Positions 1 through 5,940 of a stretch of 5,940 bases of DNA are shown piece by piece. The stretch covers positions 1 to 5,940 of the forward strand of contig CAYSGF010000373.1 of NCBI GenBank assembly GCA_964430275.1, written 5' to 3'. The notes under the pieces were generated by a model. That model searched no databases, had not been told where the DNA came from, and saw only the letters and a list, made by a program, of their open reading frames with translations. Every line of letters begins with the position of its first letter. Position 1 is the first letter of the stretch. The DNA is from DASTYK01 sp964430275. GTDB taxonomy: Bacteria > Gemmatimonadota > Gemmatimonadetes > Longimicrobiales > RSA9. The position numbers and the translations under genes were made by a program.

Positions 1-337
1 CGCGCGCCAGGGTCGCGGTGGCATCGTCCCTGATGCGGCGGCGTGCGATCTCCAGAATCTGCGGATGCAGGTCCGTGGCTGTGACCTGGGCAAAGCGACC
101 GATGCGGCGCAGGTGCGAGGCGATCGCGAGTGGCACGTCACCCGAGCCGCAGCCCACGTCGAGCACGCGCACGGCGCCGGCCGCCGGTGCCATCGCCTCG
201 ACCGCGTGTACCGCGGCACGCGTGCCGCCCAGGAAGCGGTTGACTGCCGCGAGCTGATCCAGGCTCTGCTCCAGCTCGCCCTCGTCATGCACTGCCGCAT
301 CGAGCCGTTCCTCGGCGTGCGGTAGGCGAGCCCTCAC
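1..337 (-). CDS. Class I SAM-dependent methyltransferase, N-terminal part (cut by left edge)
   Basis: The first 112 residues of a methyltransferase are visible; the rest lies beyond the left edge. The glycine-rich SAM-binding motif I reads DVGCGSGD at about residues 60-67 and is followed by a Rossmann-type helix. A second strand ends in ATD with Asp89, the usual acidic ligand for the ribose of SAM. Before the fold, at about residues 27-40, comes a helix ending in AVNRFLGGTR. I associate this 'VNR-LGG' segment with small methyltransferases that sit near type III polyketide synthases, but this is recalled resemblance only. I chose the GTG start at 337 because it overlaps the stop of the upstream amidohydrolase by 4 nt (GTGA), a typical translational-coupling arrangement, and because the next Met (residue 49) would cut into the domain. 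No clear Shine-Dalgarno precedes it. The class is confident. The acceptor is unknown: a polyketide, a quinone and another small molecule are all possible. Confidence 0.85.
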   Translation of the reverse strand, partial: MRARLPHAEERLDAAVHDEGELEQSLDQLAAVNRFLGGTRAAVHAVEAMAPAAGAVRVLDVGCGSGDVPLAIASHLRRIGRFAQVTATDLHPQILEIARRRIRDDATATLAR

Positions 338-1698
338 GACTCGGCGGCGCGCGCGACGCCGACCCGCACGGACAGCTCGTCCATGCGTGCAGCGACGGAA
401 GCCAGGTCGATCGTCGAGTGAGCGCCAGCGCGGTAGAGGACGCGTCCCTGCACGATCGTCAGCATCACGTCCGTTCCGCGTGCCGCGTGCACGAGCGCCG
501 ATTCCACGTCATGGACCGGTCGGGCGTGTACTGCTGCGAGCGAGACTGCGCACAGATCCGCGCTCTTCCCCGGCTCGAGCGTGCCAATCTGCTGCTCGAG
601 GCCGAGAGCCCGTGCGCCGTCGAGCGTCGCCATGCGCAGGAGCACGCTCGCCGGCAGGGCGTCGTGGCATTGCTGTCGCGCGCGCTGCAGGAGCTGTGCA
701 GTGCGCGCTTCCTCCAGCAGGTCCATCCGATTGTTGCTGGCGACGGAATCCGACCCCAGCGCCACGTTCACGCCAGCCCCCTGCAACGCGGTGATCGGCG
801 CGACCCCGTGACCGAGCCGGGCGTTCGCCACCGGGCAGTGCGCGACGCTGGCGCCCGCCGCCGCGATCGAAGCGATGTCGTGCGCGTCGATTCCGACGCA
901 GTGGATGAGCAGCGGCCGCAGTGCCAGAATGCCTGTACGCTCGAGCAATGCGATCGGCGATCGTGCTCGGGGCGGTGTCGCGATGCCACGCCGTGTCAGT
1001 GCATCCGCGAAAGGACCCGCGCCACTCGCGACGAGCCGCCCTTCGGATGCGGATTCGGCAATGTGCACGGCGACGGGCAACCCCTCGCTCGCTGCGAGCT
1101 CGGCCGTCGCACCGAACAGCGCGTCCGAGACGGTATAGGGGGCGTGCGGACTGATGCCGACGCGCACGAGCGCGCCGGCCGCGGTGCGCATCGCGGCGAC
1201 CTGCTCGCGCAGTTGCTCGATAGCTCTTCCGCTCTGCTCGGGTGCCGGGCCGAACACTTCGCGGAACACGACGCCGCGGCCGCCGCTCTCGCGCAGTGCC
1301 TCGAGCGATGCCGAGGAGTCCTCGGTCGCGCCGATCGTCGTGATGCCGGCCGCATAGGCTTCAGCAAGCTGCCAGAGAGCGGAGGTCCTCAGGTCATCGT
1401 CACTCATGGCCGCCTGCTGCTTTACGCGGCGCAGTGTACGGATCCAGGTCTCGAACGGCAGGTCTTCGAGGGCGCCGCGAAGCGCACTCAGCTCCGGATG
1501 CGCGTGCACATTCACGAGGCCCGGCAGCAGCGCGGCGTCGCCCAGGTCGATCGGCTCGGCGTCGGACGGACGAGCGACCTCCGAATCCGTCCCGACTGCG
1601 GCGATGCGCCCGTCGGTGTCAACGAGCACGGCACCGTCGGCGATCGGCTCACGGCTGATCGGAAGCAGCCAGCGCGCGCGGTAGCGGGCGGGGCGCAT
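334..1698 (-). CDS. Amidohydrolase / aminohydrolase (SAH, chlorohydrolase or aminodeoxyfutalosine deaminase group)
   Basis: A complete 454-residue cytosolic metal-dependent hydrolase of the amidohydrolase superfamily, ATZ/TRZ branch. A small N-terminal beta domain precedes the TIM barrel. The first metal motif is HAH (His65, His67) within GLVNVHAHPELSALRG; most relatives have HTH there. Further expected residues are His185 in SPHAPYT, His212 with Glu215 in VHIAES, His266 in LIHC, and Asp317 in GSDS. By analogy with the Thermotoga SAH deaminase, His65, His67, His212 and Asp317 should bind one metal, Glu215 and His266 act in catalysis, and His185 contact the substrate ribose. The C-terminus carries the usual LEPGKSADL return to the beta domain (about residues 374-382). 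The likely reaction is hydrolytic deamination of an adenine-type substrate. The 'H-H-PELSALRG...LPF..W' segment recalls aminodeoxyfutalosine deaminases of the futalosine menaquinone pathway, so mqnX is possible but unproven. The ATG start lies 2 nt after the omp stop and no good ribosome site is seen. Confidence 0.9.
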   Translation of the reverse strand: MRPARYRARWLLPISREPIADGAVLVDTDGRIAAVGTDSEVARPSDAEPIDLGDAALLPGLVNVHAHPELSALRGALEDLPFETWIRTLRRVKQQAAMSDDDLRTSALWQLAEAYAAGITTIGATEDSSASLEALRESGGRGVVFREVFGPAPEQSGRAIEQLREQVAAMRTAAGALVRVGISPHAPYTVSDALFGATAELAASEGLPVAVHIAESASEGRLVASGAGPFADALTRRGIATPPRARSPIALLERTGILALRPLLIHCVGIDAHDIASIAAAGASVAHCPVANARLGHGVAPITALQGAGVNVALGSDSVASNNRMDLLEEARTAQLLQRARQQCHDALPASVLLRMATLDGARALGLEQQIGTLEPGKSADLCAVSLAAVHARPVHDVESALVHAARGTDVMLTIVQGRVLYRAGAHSTIDLASVAARMDELSVRVGVARAAES

Positions 1699-1700
1699 GA

Positions 1701-3464
1701 TCAGAAGCGCGGCGTGAACAGATCGCCGGCGACGGTCTCACGTCGTGACCGGAGCAGCTGGGCGTCGCGCGCATCCGCCGACAGGCCGATGATCTCGTCG
1801 AGCGAGAAGATCACGCGGAAATCGCCCAGCCCGGTTCCCTTCTCGAGCGGCCAGGCGAAGTCGAGCCGTGCCACCGATCGCCCCCCGGCTGGAAACGAGA
1901 CGCGCAACCCGAGCCCGGCGGCGGCGCGCCAGTCGCTGTCGCGGCCGAATGGGGCGTCGCCGCTCCAGACGCGACCCGCGTCCACGAATACGGTGCCGCC
2001 CACGTCGGCAAGGTCGCGGAACGGCCAGCCAAAGTAGATGCGATCCTCGAGCGAGGCGACGACCCGGTGCCCGCCGGGGTAGCGCTGGCGGGGGTAACCG
2101 CGCAGGCCGCGCAGTCCGCCGAGCGTGAGCTGAAAGGGAGTGACCGTGTTCCAGCCGCCACTGCCGGCCGCGCGCAGGAACAGCGTGTGTCGCGGCAGCT
2201 GCGCTGTCTGCAGGTACGTGAGCAGCTCCGCCTCGCCGTACAGATCCTTCCACTCTTCCGTGCCAACATCGGCGCGCAGGTCGCGCCGCGCGTCGCCGCG
2301 GCCGCGCAGGACGATGATCGCGTCGCCCACTTCCACGCCCGTGTACAGTGTCACCGTGGTTGCCAGGTCGTCATCCGTTTCGAACTGCGGAAGTGAGCGA
2401 CCGAGGGCCAGCGTGATCTCCGCACCGAGACGCACGTCCTCTTCGCCCCGCATGCTGTCCAGGCCGCGCCGCTGAACGTACCAGATGTTGCGCTGCCCGA
2501 TCATTGCCGTCGCACGAATGCTGTTGATCTCACTGCGTTGCGGCTGGATCGCCATGTCCATCGAGTCCGCGACCGGAACCCGGTCCTCGTAGTCACCGCG
2601 CGGTACGAACTGCGGAATCCCGTGATAGGACACCTTCTGATAGCTGATGCCGCCGCCGAGCAGTGTCATGGCGCCCCTGCGACCCAGACGGTGCACGATC
2701 GCTAGGTCGAAGAAGCTCTCGCGCAGCGGTTGGAGCACGTGGTCCGTGGCGCCTTCGGCGCGCGGCAGCATGTAGTCGAAGAAGCGATCGTCGCGCAAAA
2801 AGCTCTGGCGACCCGCCCACCGGCTGACTTCGACGACGAACGGGTAGGCGACTTCGGCGGCCATACGCGTGCCGGCACGCGACTGCGCCAGCTCTGCACC
2901 GAGATCCCAACGCGTGCCGAAGAGCTGGGGCGCGCTGTATCGGATACCGTACTCGCGCGTCGCGTCCCGATCGAAATAATGAATGCCAACGGACTGGCCC
3001 GTGCCAAGCAGGTTCACTTCGTCGATGCGGGCGCCCTCCAGGCCAAACCCCTCGTCCGTGTCGATGCGCAGGTCGAGCCGGGTGCTCCATTCGTCCTGGG
3101 TGTCCACGATCACGTGCCAGCTGCCGTCGGGCTGTGGCACGCCGAAGACATCGACCCGTGCGAGAAATCGGTACGAGCGCAGCAGGCGCTCGCTCTCCGA
3201 CACCCGAAAAGGGTCGTAGCAGTCCCCCGCCTCGAACAGCAACTCGCGCAGGATCACCCGCTCGCGGGTCCGCACATGCAGGGCGTTCGCGGTGCGGTAC
3301 GCCCATGCAAAGCGTGGATTCAGGTCGGGATCCGACGTGTCGAAGACGGAATGGTTGTCGATGAAGATGTACGAGATCGGCCCCGTCGCGCACGGCGCCG
3401 GGTCCGTCTGCGCGGCAACGGGTGCCGCGAGGGCGGTCAGGAGTAGCGCGAACCTGGTCTTCAC
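1701..3464 (-). CDS. Omp85/BamA-TamA family outer-membrane beta-barrel protein, single POTRA-like domain
   Basis: A complete 587-residue protein. Residues 1-19 form a signal peptide: KTR, a hydrophobic core, and a likely cleavage after AAPVAAQ or just before it. Residues 28-134 look like one POTRA-type domain, with an ERVILRELLFEAGDCYD segment and a LLRSYRFLARVDVF helix-strand unit, ending in a QDEWSTRLDLRI link to the barrel. Residues from about 140 to 560 alternate polar and aromatic positions as in beta-barrel strands. Two Omp85 landmarks are present: LRGY at 454-457 (the conserved loop-6 motif) and FVDAGRVW at 493-500. The protein should sit in the outer membrane and may insert or export proteins or lipids; its client is unknown. 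It is far shorter than BamA (five POTRAs), so it is not the essential BamA. The GTG start is chosen because it opens directly on the signal peptide. Cys25 and Cys82 are possible disulfide partners. A tail of about 27 residues follows the last clear strand. Confidence 0.88.
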   Translation of the reverse strand: MKTRFALLLTALAAPVAAQTDPAPCATGPISYIFIDNHSVFDTSDPDLNPRFAWAYRTANALHVRTRERVILRELLFEAGDCYDPFRVSESERLLRSYRFLARVDVFGVPQPDGSWHVIVDTQDEWSTRLDLRIDTDEGFGLEGARIDEVNLLGTGQSVGIHYFDRDATREYGIRYSAPQLFGTRWDLGAELAQSRAGTRMAAEVAYPFVVEVSRWAGRQSFLRDDRFFDYMLPRAEGATDHVLQPLRESFFDLAIVHRLGRRGAMTLLGGGISYQKVSYHGIPQFVPRGDYEDRVPVADSMDMAIQPQRSEINSIRATAMIGQRNIWYVQRRGLDSMRGEEDVRLGAEITLALGRSLPQFETDDDLATTVTLYTGVEVGDAIIVLRGRGDARRDLRADVGTEEWKDLYGEAELLTYLQTAQLPRHTLFLRAAGSGGWNTVTPFQLTLGGLRGLRGYPRQRYPGGHRVVASLEDRIYFGWPFRDLADVGGTVFVDAGRVWSGDAPFGRDSDWRAAAGLGLRVSFPAGGRSVARLDFAWPLEKGTGLGDFRVIFSLDEIIGLSADARDAQLLRSRRETVAGDLFTPRF

Positions 3465-3559
3465 GGGCGTCAGCTTACGGGTCCGAGTCGGCCCGGTCCA
3501 GCACGCGGGCGCTGATTACAAAGCGCAAGCCTCGATCCACGCTCTTCACTGCGGTCTGC

Positions 3560-3588
3560 TTGACCACCTCTGACGCCGCTAGTAACCT
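3560..3588 (+). promoter_or_regulatory. Candidate sigma70-type promoter of pckA
   Basis: TTGACC at 3560-3565 matches the TTGACA -35 consensus at five of six positions. A 17-nt spacer leads to TAACCT at 3583-3588, which matches the TATAAT -10 box at only three of six positions. It would start transcription near 3595 and give pckA a leader of about 60 nt. It lies in the right place, but the -10 is weak and the consensus for this organism is not known. Confidence 0.35.
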
Positions 3589-3643
3589 CCCGGTCTTCCA
3601 CCGCATCCCGGGGCGTCCGAACAGCACGGAACGACACGAACCT

Positions 3644-3648
3644 AGAGG
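3644..3648 (+). promoter_or_regulatory. Ribosome binding site of pckA
   Basis: AGAGG lies 5 nt before the GTG start at 3654 and pairs well with the anti-Shine-Dalgarno end of 16S rRNA. It fixes the GTG as the start of pckA. No comparable site precedes the three visible starts on the minus strand. Confidence 0.6.
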
Positions 3649-3653
3649 CAGAC

Positions 3654-5246
3654 GTGGCAACGACTTTGGCAGCGCGCGACCTGGCGGCCCATGGACTTCG
3701 ACCGGGCCGGCCCGTGTACTGGAATCTCGCGCCCGCTGCACTCATCGAAGAGGCCGTCCGGCGCGGCGAGGGGCAGCTCACCCGCGAGGGCGCGTTCGTC
3801 GGAATCACGAAGCCGCATACCGGCCGATCGCCCGATGATAAGTTCATCGTGCGTGAGGGCGACAGCGAGGAGCGCATCGCGTGGGGCAAGGTGAACGTCA
3901 CCATGGAACCCGCGCACTACGATGCGCTGCGGCGCGATGTCGAGGCCTACCTGTCGGAGCAGGAGCTGTTCGTCACGGACCTGTGGGCAGGCGCGGACCC
4001 GGAGTACCGCCTCAACGTTCGCTCCATCAGTCCGAGTGCATGGCACACCCTCTTCGTCAACAACATGTTCATCGTGCCCGACGACGCTGCGCGGCGCGCC
4101 ATCGAGCCCGGCTTCACGATCCTGCACGCACCGGAATTCGAGGCCGACCCCGCCCGGCACGGCACGAGGAGCAGCACGTTCATCGTCGTGAGCTTTGCCG
4201 GTCGTACGGTCCTGATCGGCGGCACGCGCTACGCCGGTGAGATGAAGAAGTCGATCTTCTCCGTGCTCAACTACCTGCTGCCGCTCAACGGAGTCCTGCC
4301 CATGCACTGCTCGGCGAACGTCGGACCGGACGGCGACGTCGCGCTCTTCTTCGGCCTGTCCGGGACGGGCAAGACCACGTTGTCGGCCGATCCGGAGCGT
4401 TCGCTGATCGGCGACGACGAGCACGGCTGGTCGCACAGCGGCGTCTTCAATTTCGAGGGCGGCAACTACGCGAAGGTCATACGACTCTCGGCGGAAGGCG
4501 AGCCCCTCATCTGGTCCGCCAGTCGCCGCTTCGGTGCCATCCTCGAGAACGTCGTTCTCGATCCGGACACGCGCGAGGTGGACTTCGACGACGACTCGCA
4601 CACGGAGAACACGCGCTCGTCCTATCCGATCGCGTTCATACCCGGCGCCGTGAAAAGCGGGATGGCCGGCCACCCGACGAACGTCGTTTTCCTGACCGCG
4701 GACGCATTCGGTGTGATGCCGCCCATCGCCCGCCTCACGCACGAGCAGGCGATGTACCACTTCCTGTCCGGCTACACCGCGAAGGTCGCCGGCACGGAGC
4801 GTGGGGTTACGGAGCCGAAGGCGGCGTTCAGCACCTGCTTCGGTGCGCCCTTCCTGCCGCTGCCCCCCTCCACGTATGCCACCATGCTTGGCGAGAAGCT
4901 CGCCCAGCACGATGCACAGTGCTGGCTGGTCAACACGGGCTGGACCGGTGGTGCTTACGGCGCGGGCAACCGCATGAAGCTGAGCCACACCCGTGCGATG
5001 GTGCATGCCGCGCTGCGCGGCAAGCTGAACGACGCGGAGACAGTCGAGGATCCGGTGTTCGGCCTGCGCGTGCCGAAGCACATTCGCGGCGTCCCCGACG
5101 ACGTGCTGCAGCCGCGCCTGACGTGGAAAGATCCTGCTGCCTATGACGCACAGGCACGGAAGCTGGCGGAGATGTTCCGTGAGAATTTCGCGAAGTACGC
5201 CGACGGGGTCAGCGAGGCGGTGAGAGAGGCGGGACCGCGGAGCTGA
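3654..5246 (+). CDS. pckA: Phosphoenolpyruvate carboxykinase (ATP)
   Basis: A complete 530-residue cytosolic enzyme that converts oxaloacetate and ATP to PEP, ADP and CO2, the entry step of gluconeogenesis. The E. coli enzyme is about 540 residues. The N-terminus (VYWN, then a RRGEG helix) resembles the Thermus-type enzymes. Visible active-site elements are TGRSP with Arg58 (carboxylate binding), TRYAGEMKKS with Tyr193 and Lys198/Lys199, MHCSANVG with His218, the P-loop GLSGTGKTT at 234-242 with Lys240, LIGDDEHGW with Asp254/Asp255 (metal binding), and ENTRSSYPI with Arg321. These match E. coli Arg65, Tyr207, Lys213, His232, Lys254, Asp269 and Arg333 in order and spacing. The P-loop form identifies the ATP class rather than the GTP class. 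The GTG start is backed by AGAGG 5 nt upstream. The gene stands alone: divergent from the omp operon and convergent with the M23 gene. Nothing looks broken or transferred. Confidence 0.98.
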   Translation: MATTLAARDLAAHGLRPGRPVYWNLAPAALIEEAVRRGEGQLTREGAFVGITKPHTGRSPDDKFIVREGDSEERIAWGKVNVTMEPAHYDALRRDVEAYLSEQELFVTDLWAGADPEYRLNVRSISPSAWHTLFVNNMFIVPDDAARRAIEPGFTILHAPEFEADPARHGTRSSTFIVVSFAGRTVLIGGTRYAGEMKKSIFSVLNYLLPLNGVLPMHCSANVGPDGDVALFFGLSGTGKTTLSADPERSLIGDDEHGWSHSGVFNFEGGNYAKVIRLSAEGEPLIWSASRRFGAILENVVLDPDTREVDFDDDSHTENTRSSYPIAFIPGAVKSGMAGHPTNVVFLTADAFGVMPPIARLTHEQAMYHFLSGYTAKVAGTERGVTEPKAAFSTCFGAPFLPLPPSTYATMLGEKLAQHDAQCWLVNTGWTGGAYGAGNRMKLSHTRAMVHAALRGKLNDAETVEDPVFGLRVPKHIRGVPDDVLQPRLTWKDPAAYDAQARKLAEMFRENFAKYADGVSEAVREAGPRS

Positions 5247-5259
5247 ACCCGGAGTTCAC
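5247..5259. other. Short convergent gap between pckA and the M23 gene
   Basis: Only 13 nt separate the two stop codons. The only symmetry is a 5-bp stem, TGAAC (5244-5248) with GTTCA (5254-5258), around a CCGGA loop. It has no T-tract on either strand and is too weak to call an intrinsic terminator. The two transcripts probably overlap at their 3' ends or depend on another termination route. Confidence 0.5.
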
Positions 5260-5940
5260 TCAGTTCGAGCCGTAGCCGCCTGCGACGCCTTCGCCGCCGA
5301 GCAGCGGCGCGCTCCGCTCGATCCAGCTCGTCGGATTGATCGCGATGCGTCCGCCCGCGCGGTAGACGCCGAAATGCAGGTGCGGCGGCGTCGAGCGGGC
5401 ATTGCCCGTATTGCCGACGCGCCCGATGCGCTCGCCCGCGCGTACGCGCATGCCCGGGCGAACGTCCTGCCGATCGAGGTGTGCGTAGTACAGCTCGAGG
5501 TCTTCGCCGTCGGGCCGCATCCAGACCACCTTTCCGCCGATCGGCGTGTGGCGTACGGCGATGATCACCCCGTCCGTCGCCGCCAGCACGGGAGTGCCCC
5601 GAGGCGCGAAGATGTCGACGCCCTCGTGCCGGCGGCCGCCGCCGCGCGGGTCGCCCCAGTCGCTGCGGATCGCGCTCGCATCGCGACCCTCGACCGGGAA
5701 GACGTAGCGCGACGCGGGGAGCGTTCGAAACGGCGCGGCGCTGGCGACGAGGGCGGGCCGCGCGCCGTCGCCCTCGATGCTCAGGCGGAACGTGCCGACC
5801 GTGCCGAGCCGTGGCTGCACGCGCACGAGGTAGCGGCCGCCGTCGCGGGAGACCGTACGTGCCCGATCCAGACCCGCATCGATCAGCCGCAGGGTCGCGC
5901 CCTGCTGCAGGAACAACTCGACGAAGGCCGACGCCGGATC
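5260..5940 (-). CDS. M23 family (LytM-type) zinc metallopeptidase, C-terminal part (cut by right edge)
   Basis: The last 226 residues of an envelope peptidase are visible. The frame stays open to the right edge, so an apparent TTG start at 5916 is not the true start and the N-terminus is missing. Numbered from the edge, the peptidase domain carries RRHEGVDIFAP with His105 and Asp109, YYAHL with His154, and PPHLHFGVY with His187 and His189. These are the full M23 set: zinc ligands His105, Asp109 and His189, and catalytic His154 and His187. An intact site suggests an active peptidoglycan endopeptidase rather than an EnvC/NlpD-like activator. The 60 or so residues before it (GRYLVRVQP, then GTFRLSIEGDG) look like a small beta-sandwich, perhaps a PPC-type domain. 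A glycine-rich tail closes the protein. It is probably exported to the periplasm or surface, but no signal peptide can be seen here. It converges on pckA and shares no operon within the window. Confidence 0.9.
   Translation of the reverse strand, partial: DPASAFVELFLQQGATLRLIDAGLDRARTVSRDGGRYLVRVQPRLGTVGTFRLSIEGDGARPALVASAAPFRTLPASRYVFPVEGRDASAIRSDWGDPRGGGRRHEGVDIFAPRGTPVLAATDGVIIAVRHTPIGGKVVWMRPDGEDLELYYAHLDRQDVRPGMRVRAGERIGRVGNTGNARSTPPHLHFGVYRAGGRIAINPTSWIERSAPLLGGEGVAGGYGSN

Larger units (their letters stand above)
3465..3653. other. Divergent intergenic region between the omp operon and pckA
   Basis: This 189-nt segment separates two divergently read starts and must hold both promoters. 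It is less uniformly GC-rich than the coding sequence, with AT-containing patches near 3515-3521 and 3580-3586. For the minus-strand operon the best -10-like hexamer is TGTAAT, read from 3520 down to 3515, which would give a leader of roughly 45 nt; no good -35 box lies at the usual distance. The plus-strand candidate for pckA is listed separately. An 8-bp inverted pair, GGCGTCAG (3466-3473) and CTGACGCC (3570-3577), lies inside the region but is about as frequent as chance would allow. No RNA gene, riboswitch fold or repeat was recognised. Confidence 0.6.

Noticed and set aside
418..2037. A 539-codon open frame on the plus strand, antisense to the amidohydrolase and the end of the omp gene.
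   Set aside because: It runs across two well-supported genes on the other strand. Its product is rich in Arg, Ala, His and Cys with no domain, as expected when GC-rich genes suppress stop codons in antisense frames.
2593..3393. A 266-codon frame on the minus strand overlapping the omp gene in another frame.
   Set aside because: The Omp85 frame carries the signal peptide, POTRA and barrel motifs. This frame is an Arg/Pro/Ala-rich shadow.
2730..3446. A 238-codon plus-strand frame antisense to the N-terminal half of the omp gene.
   Set aside because: It has no motif or plausible start context, and its composition is that of a GC-rich antisense shadow.
3466..3577. An 8-bp inverted pair, GGCGTCAG and CTGACGCC, as a possible operator.
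   Set aside because: The arms are almost 100 nt apart. A pair of this length is not unlikely by chance in 189 nt of GC-rich sequence, so I do not list it as a site.
3642..5081. A 479-codon open frame on the minus strand, antisense to pckA.
   Set aside because: pckA is certain on the plus strand. The antisense product is Arg/Val/His-rich with no recognisable motif, signal peptide or ribosome site.
5244..5258. A 5-bp inverted repeat at the end of pckA as a possible terminator.
   Set aside because: The stem is short and no run of T follows on either strand.

Overview
This is a strongly GC-rich stretch of a bacterial chromosome. Third codon positions are nearly all G or C, and long spurious open frames occur on both strands. 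The host is Gram-negative (diderm), because one gene encodes an Omp85-type outer-membrane beta-barrel with a signal peptide. The gene styles (a short Omp85 protein with one POTRA-like domain, a Thermus-like ATP-type PEP carboxykinase, an M23 peptidase of the 'HEGVDIFAP' type) would fit a GC-rich phylum such as Gemmatimonadota. That is an impression from family resemblance, not something the sequence proves.

The window is almost fully coding. The left part (1-3464) is a tight run of three genes on the minus strand, read from right to left: a 587-residue Omp85/BamA-like barrel protein, a 454-residue amidohydrolase of the SAH / chlorohydrolase / aminodeoxyfutalosine deaminase group, and a class I SAM-dependent methyltransferase cut by the left edge. 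The first two are 2 nt apart and the last two overlap by 4 nt (GTGA), so they are very probably one transcript. A 189-nt divergent intergenic region (3465-3653) separates this operon from pckA.

The right part holds pckA on the plus strand (3654-5246), a complete ATP-dependent phosphoenolpyruvate carboxykinase with all recognisable active-site motifs. It converges, across a 13-nt gap, on a minus-strand M23-family zinc metallopeptidase. The peptidase runs off the right edge with its frame still open, so its N-terminus and any signal peptide are not visible.

The genes do not form one obvious pathway. pckA is central carbon metabolism (gluconeogenesis), the M23 protein and the Omp85 protein belong to the cell envelope, and the amidohydrolase and methyltransferase are small-molecule enzymes. 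One speculative link is that the amidohydrolase could be an aminodeoxyfutalosine deaminase (menaquinone biosynthesis). I found no mobile element, CRISPR array, tRNA, rRNA or phage-like material, and nothing that convincingly looks like a new system. The points most worth a second look are the substrate of the amidohydrolase, its co-transcription with an Omp85 protein, and the C-terminal tail on that barrel protein.
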